A program made the position numbers and the translations under genes. Under the pieces are notes generated by a model. The model did not search any database and had not been told where the DNA came from. It saw only the letters and a program-made list of their open reading frames with translations. Shown here piece by piece: positions 23,257 to 25,817 of a stretch of 25,817 nucleotides of DNA. The DNA is taken from the NCBI GenBank assembly GCA_047620505.1, contig JBLHKS010000098.1, forward strand, positions 1 to 25,817, written 5' to 3'. How positions within the stretch are numbered: the first letter of the stretch is position 1; each line of letters begins with the position of its first letter. Source of the stretch: JBLHKS01 sp047620505. GTDB lineage: Bacteria; Verrucomicrobiota; Verrucomicrobiia; Verrucomicrobiales; DEV007.

Positions 23257-24183
23257 TCAGTTTTCTTCGACCTTGCCCCAGGCCTCGGCCAACTCGCGAG
23301 TCGGCAGCCAGATCGCCTGTTCGCGCGGAACCCAGAACGCGTCGCCGGCAGGCAGCACGACTTCATTGATGTAATCGGCGAGAAACTCAGCCTCCTGTTT
23401 CAACGGATCGGTGTTGTTCAGCGCGAAATCGAAAAACCGTCGGGACAACTCGGCCTGAGGATTCTCGTCCGGTTCCAGATCCGTTTCTGCGGCCTGACCA
23501 CGAACGTGTCCTTTTAAAATGATGCGGTAATTTTTCTCCGAACACCCACGATAAAATTTCTGAGCCGCAACGTAAGCCGGCTCGTCAGCCCAACTCGTGA
23601 CCAGCCAAATCGTCTCCGCGCCTTTGTCCGTCGGCACGTCATAACTCCCGCCCCAATGCACGTGAACCGCCTTGAAAAGTTGGGGCTGACGCAACGCGAG
23701 CCGATGCGCGTACTGCGCGCCGCCGCAGAATCCGTAGAGCAGCCAGTCGGCTTTCGGGAGCTCGTTACGGTCGGCAAACCGGGATGCGATCCGCGCCCAC
23801 TCGCGGGCGATTTCGTCAAACTGCCGATCCAGCCGGGAGGCATCTCGCCGCGCCAGATCGCTGGAATTGACGTTGCGATCCCAACCCGCGTTGGCACCCT
23901 GACCGAATCCGATGACTGCGAGATTTCGCTCCCTGGCGAACTCCACCAGATAGCCGAAATACCCGGTGCTGTTTTCGAGACTGGCCTCGACCCGGCCTGC
24001 GCCAGGCGCGCAGAGAACGATCACTCCCGCGACTTCGCCGGGCGGTCGGATGAGATGAAGAGTCAGATCCCGTTGGGCATCGCCGGTCTCGAAAGTCTCC
24101 GAAATGATCTCCGGAGTTTCAGCAACTGCTGACGCCGCGAGCGCAAATATTGGGAGAAAACAAAGGAGGCGTCTGGCTTTCAT
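23257..24183 (-). CDS. exported alpha/beta-hydrolase-like protein with Cys at the nucleophile elbow
   Basis: From ATG 24183 the product is 308 residues with a signal peptide (about 1-21, FALAASAVA). The alpha/beta-hydrolase core shows strands at LTLHLIRPPGEVAGVIVLCAPG, the elbow LLYGFCGGAQYAHRLA with C153 in G-x-C-x-G, and a possible catalytic His in LKGHVRGQ. Relatives usually have Ser at the elbow; dienelactone hydrolase is the known Cys example. It is the first gene of the leftward train and has a 94-base divergent promoter region shared with the gene at 24278. An iterated palindrome (24120) lies in the signal-peptide codons. Confidence 0.8.
   Translation of the reverse strand: MKARRLLCFLPIFALAASAVAETPEIISETFETGDAQRDLTLHLIRPPGEVAGVIVLCAPGAGRVEASLENSTGYFGYLVEFARERNLAVIGFGQGANAGWDRNVNSSDLARRDASRLDRQFDEIAREWARIASRFADRNELPKADWLLYGFCGGAQYAHRLALRQPQLFKAVHVHWGGSYDVPTDKGAETIWLVTSWADEPAYVAAQKFYRGCSEKNYRIILKGHVRGQAAETDLEPDENPQAELSRRFFDFALNNTDPLKQEAEFLADYINEVVLPAGDAFWVPREQAIWLPTRELAEAWGKVEEN
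24120..24131 (+). repeat. iterated palindrome, CAGCAACTGCTG variant
   Basis: This copy lies 52 bases into the hydrolase gene and is read as SAVA at the signal-peptide end, a different frame from QQLL. Confidence 0.8.
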
Positions 24184-24277
24184 CCGGCTATTCTGGCCAG
24201 GCGCAGACTCCGGCGCAATCCTTTTCGACGAAGCGAGAAAGCTTGTCCGAGGTCTCAAACCTGCGTAAAAACCAGTC

Positions 24278-25201
24278 GTGAAACGAATTATTCTAATTCT
24301 GGTGCTCCTCGCCGTTGCCGCGCTTGTCTGGTGGCGGGCAGCGCCGTATCTCGGAGACATCCTGGGATACGGGACCGAGTCAGAGGACCTTGGGGAGCCG
24401 ACCGGGGAGTTCGTCGCCCCGACTCAATCGCCAAATTCTGAATACGATCCGGATGAGCCAATTCGAGAAAATTCAGCCCCGGCTTCGGCGCGTGAATCGA
24501 AAGAAGAGCTGGTCGCTCGAATCCTCAAAGAACGCTACCCGGATCCCAAATTCCCGCCATTTGACGAAGTCGCCGCAACGTGGGGAAGCCAAACGCCAGA
24601 GTCGGTTTTGCCGGACCGAGTGCGTTTGGCGGACGCAGTCGTGCTCCGCGAAATCAACGGAGCGAGTTTGCTGGGAATTTCGTCGATCAAAGCTGGCGGA
24701 GAAGCTCAGCCGTTGCGCGTGACCGGCTCGCAACTCACGATCGCGAGTCTTGGCCATTCGTCGATCCAAGGCGAGGTCCCTGTCGCCAAAACCGATCTGC
24801 AAAACGGAATTCGCCGCCGCTACGAAGCCCGCTGCGAAGCAATTTTCGACCGCGTCGACGCGATGCGCGAGCGAGCCGCCCAGCGACTGCCGCTCCTGCA
24901 CACGCTGAAGGAACGATTCGCTGACGGCCCTTGGCACGATTCGGATGATCCGGTTTTCGAAATCGTGAAAGCCAGCATTCGCGCTGGCGCCGCCGGGCCG
25001 GTTTCCGTCGGAGATGTGAAACACATTTTCGACGACAGTTTTGTTCGCTTTGAATCAGGGAAGCTTGCGAACGGCAATTTCCAGACCTTCACGGTTTACT
25101 TCGAATTGGACGGCGCATTCGGCCCCGCGCCTTGGGAATCGCTCGCAGTCCAAACCGGTCGCGACACGATCATATGGCTCGAACCCGTCCCGGAACTCTA
25201 A
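24278..25201 (+). CDS. membrane-anchored hypothetical protein
   Basis: The 307-residue protein starts at GTG 24278 (MKRIILILVLLAVAALVWW), a single N-terminal anchor or uncleaved signal. A Pro/Glu-rich linker (about residues 35-70) comes next. The C-terminal domain has two recognisable blocks: a helical part (RRRYEARCEAIFDRVDAMR) and a strand-rich end (NFQTFTVYFELDGAFGP, TIIWLEPVPEL). No family is recognised. It diverges from the hydrolase gene and converges on the gene at the right edge, with 15 bases between their stops. Confidence 0.75.
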   Translation: MKRIILILVLLAVAALVWWRAAPYLGDILGYGTESEDLGEPTGEFVAPTQSPNSEYDPDEPIRENSAPASARESKEELVARILKERYPDPKFPPFDEVAATWGSQTPESVLPDRVRLADAVVLREINGASLLGISSIKAGGEAQPLRVTGSQLTIASLGHSSIQGEVPVAKTDLQNGIRRRYEARCEAIFDRVDAMRERAAQRLPLLHTLKERFADGPWHDSDDPVFEIVKASIRAGAAGPVSVGDVKHIFDDSFVRFESGKLANGNFQTFTVYFELDGAFGPAPWESLAVQTGRDTIIWLEPVPEL

Positions 25202-25216
25202 AACTTTGCCATCAAA

Positions 25217-25817
25217 TCAATCGAGCCAATTCGGCTTCTTTCGATCCCACCAATCTTTCGACCGATCCCACCACGTCTGGCGTGGCTCGTTGAAATATAT
25301 TTTTCGGTCCTCCTCGTCGTAACGGACTTGCGCGTCGGGCACGTTTTCCAGATACTAATCCAGCAGCTGCTGGGGCGAAGTATCTCGGAAAGTCAGGTCA
25401 TCGGGAAAAACGGCTTCACTGCTCGTGCCGTTTTTAAAATCGCTTTTGTCCCAGGTGATCTGGGCACCAACTGCGATATGGCCTTGAATTGCGAATTCTG
25501 GCGAGGAAGTCGCCAAAACTGCGAGGGGAATCCGCGTCTCAAAGAGATTTTTGATTCTTCGGGGATTCGGAAGATCTGGCATCCCTGCGATTTTATACTT
25601 TGCCACTTCCGAGCCAGGTCCCCGCGGCAACTCTGCGGTGATCGGCATTCCGGTCAGGAGCTGCACTTCCAGATCAAGCGGAGTGTCATGCCAGACATAC
25701 AATAGGAGATCAATTTTTGCCCATGGCCCGTATGCATCGATTCCCGGACCTCCTCTCTCTACAATGTTGGAGCCGTCGAACGCGATCTGGGCTCCAGTTC
25801 GAGCGTCTCCGCCATGG
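25217..25817 (-). CDS. partial gene with an in-frame amber codon, running off the right edge
   Basis: The leftward frame enters from the right edge (AYGPWAKIDLLLYVWHDTPL, beta-rich) and reads to a TAG at 25357-25355, after PQQLLD. The same frame continues as YLENVPDAQVRYDEED and NEPRQTWWDRSKDWWDRKK to TGA at 25219-25217. The tail has a clear protein-like composition and no start codon at its head, so the TAG appears to interrupt one gene. A nonsense mutation, suppression or a sequencing error would all fit. The family is not recognised. Confidence 0.65.
25361..25372 (+). repeat. iterated palindrome CAGCAGCTGCTG
   Basis: This exact copy is read as QQLL, immediately before the D codon and in-frame TAG of the right-edge gene. 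Confidence 0.85.

Overview
The window looks like a chromosome segment from a PVC-superphylum bacterium, most likely Verrucomicrobiota. The pointers are a DUF1549/DUF1553 cytochrome protein with two DUF1501 proteins, an HTTM protein, a DUF1080 protein, an inverse-autotransporter-like barrel, and an integron integrase with a long open N-terminal region. Assignment to phylum is inference from gene content; there is no rRNA or other phylogenetic marker. Few genes have a clear Shine-Dalgarno sequence.

Bases 1-3316 hold a small sedentary integron. A tyrosine integrase with the IntI-specific insert reads rightward, and three cassettes lie to its left and read leftward: an HNH nuclease-like gene, a small membrane protein, and a truncated GH18 hydrolase. 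Two attC sites can be delimited to the base, because the first bases of cassettes 1 and 2 are the exact complement of the R'' boxes at their far ends. The integrase-proximal site is a half-copy of attC2, and the array ends abruptly inside the GH18 gene.

Bases 3572-6500 hold a compact leftward block of four genes led by a DUF2637-like membrane protein with a C-terminal HTH. It faces a rightward XRE regulator. The divergent control region with its dyad operators is duplicated. Bases 6642-9700 hold a DUF1080 protein, a Lys-Pro repeat protein coupled to a 55-residue ORF, and decayed remnants (a PQQ-dehydrogenase fragment joined to a broken beta-helix gene).

Bases 9689-12996 hold an outer-membrane barrel, a GIY-YIG remnant, a phage-type integrase, tRNA-Arg(TCT) and a hypothetical gene. 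From 24183 down to 13031 runs a dense leftward gene train: alpha/beta hydrolase, Wzy/O-antigen-ligase-like protein, tiny Asn-Gly repeat secreted protein, YD-repeat-like secreted protein, one-TM partner, HTTM protein, DUF1501, DUF1549/DUF1553 cytochrome protein, DUF1501. Several junctions overlap by 1-4 bases. At the right edge a rightward anchored protein converges on a leftward gene with an in-frame amber codon.

The most unusual signal is a DNA motif. The palindrome CAGCAGCTGCTG, or the same word with one central change, occurs ten times between 9738 and 25372. It appears in more than one reading frame and in a non-coding gap, and not at all in the left 9.7 kb. It behaves like a highly iterated palindrome of the host backbone and marks the left 9.7 kb as compositionally foreign.
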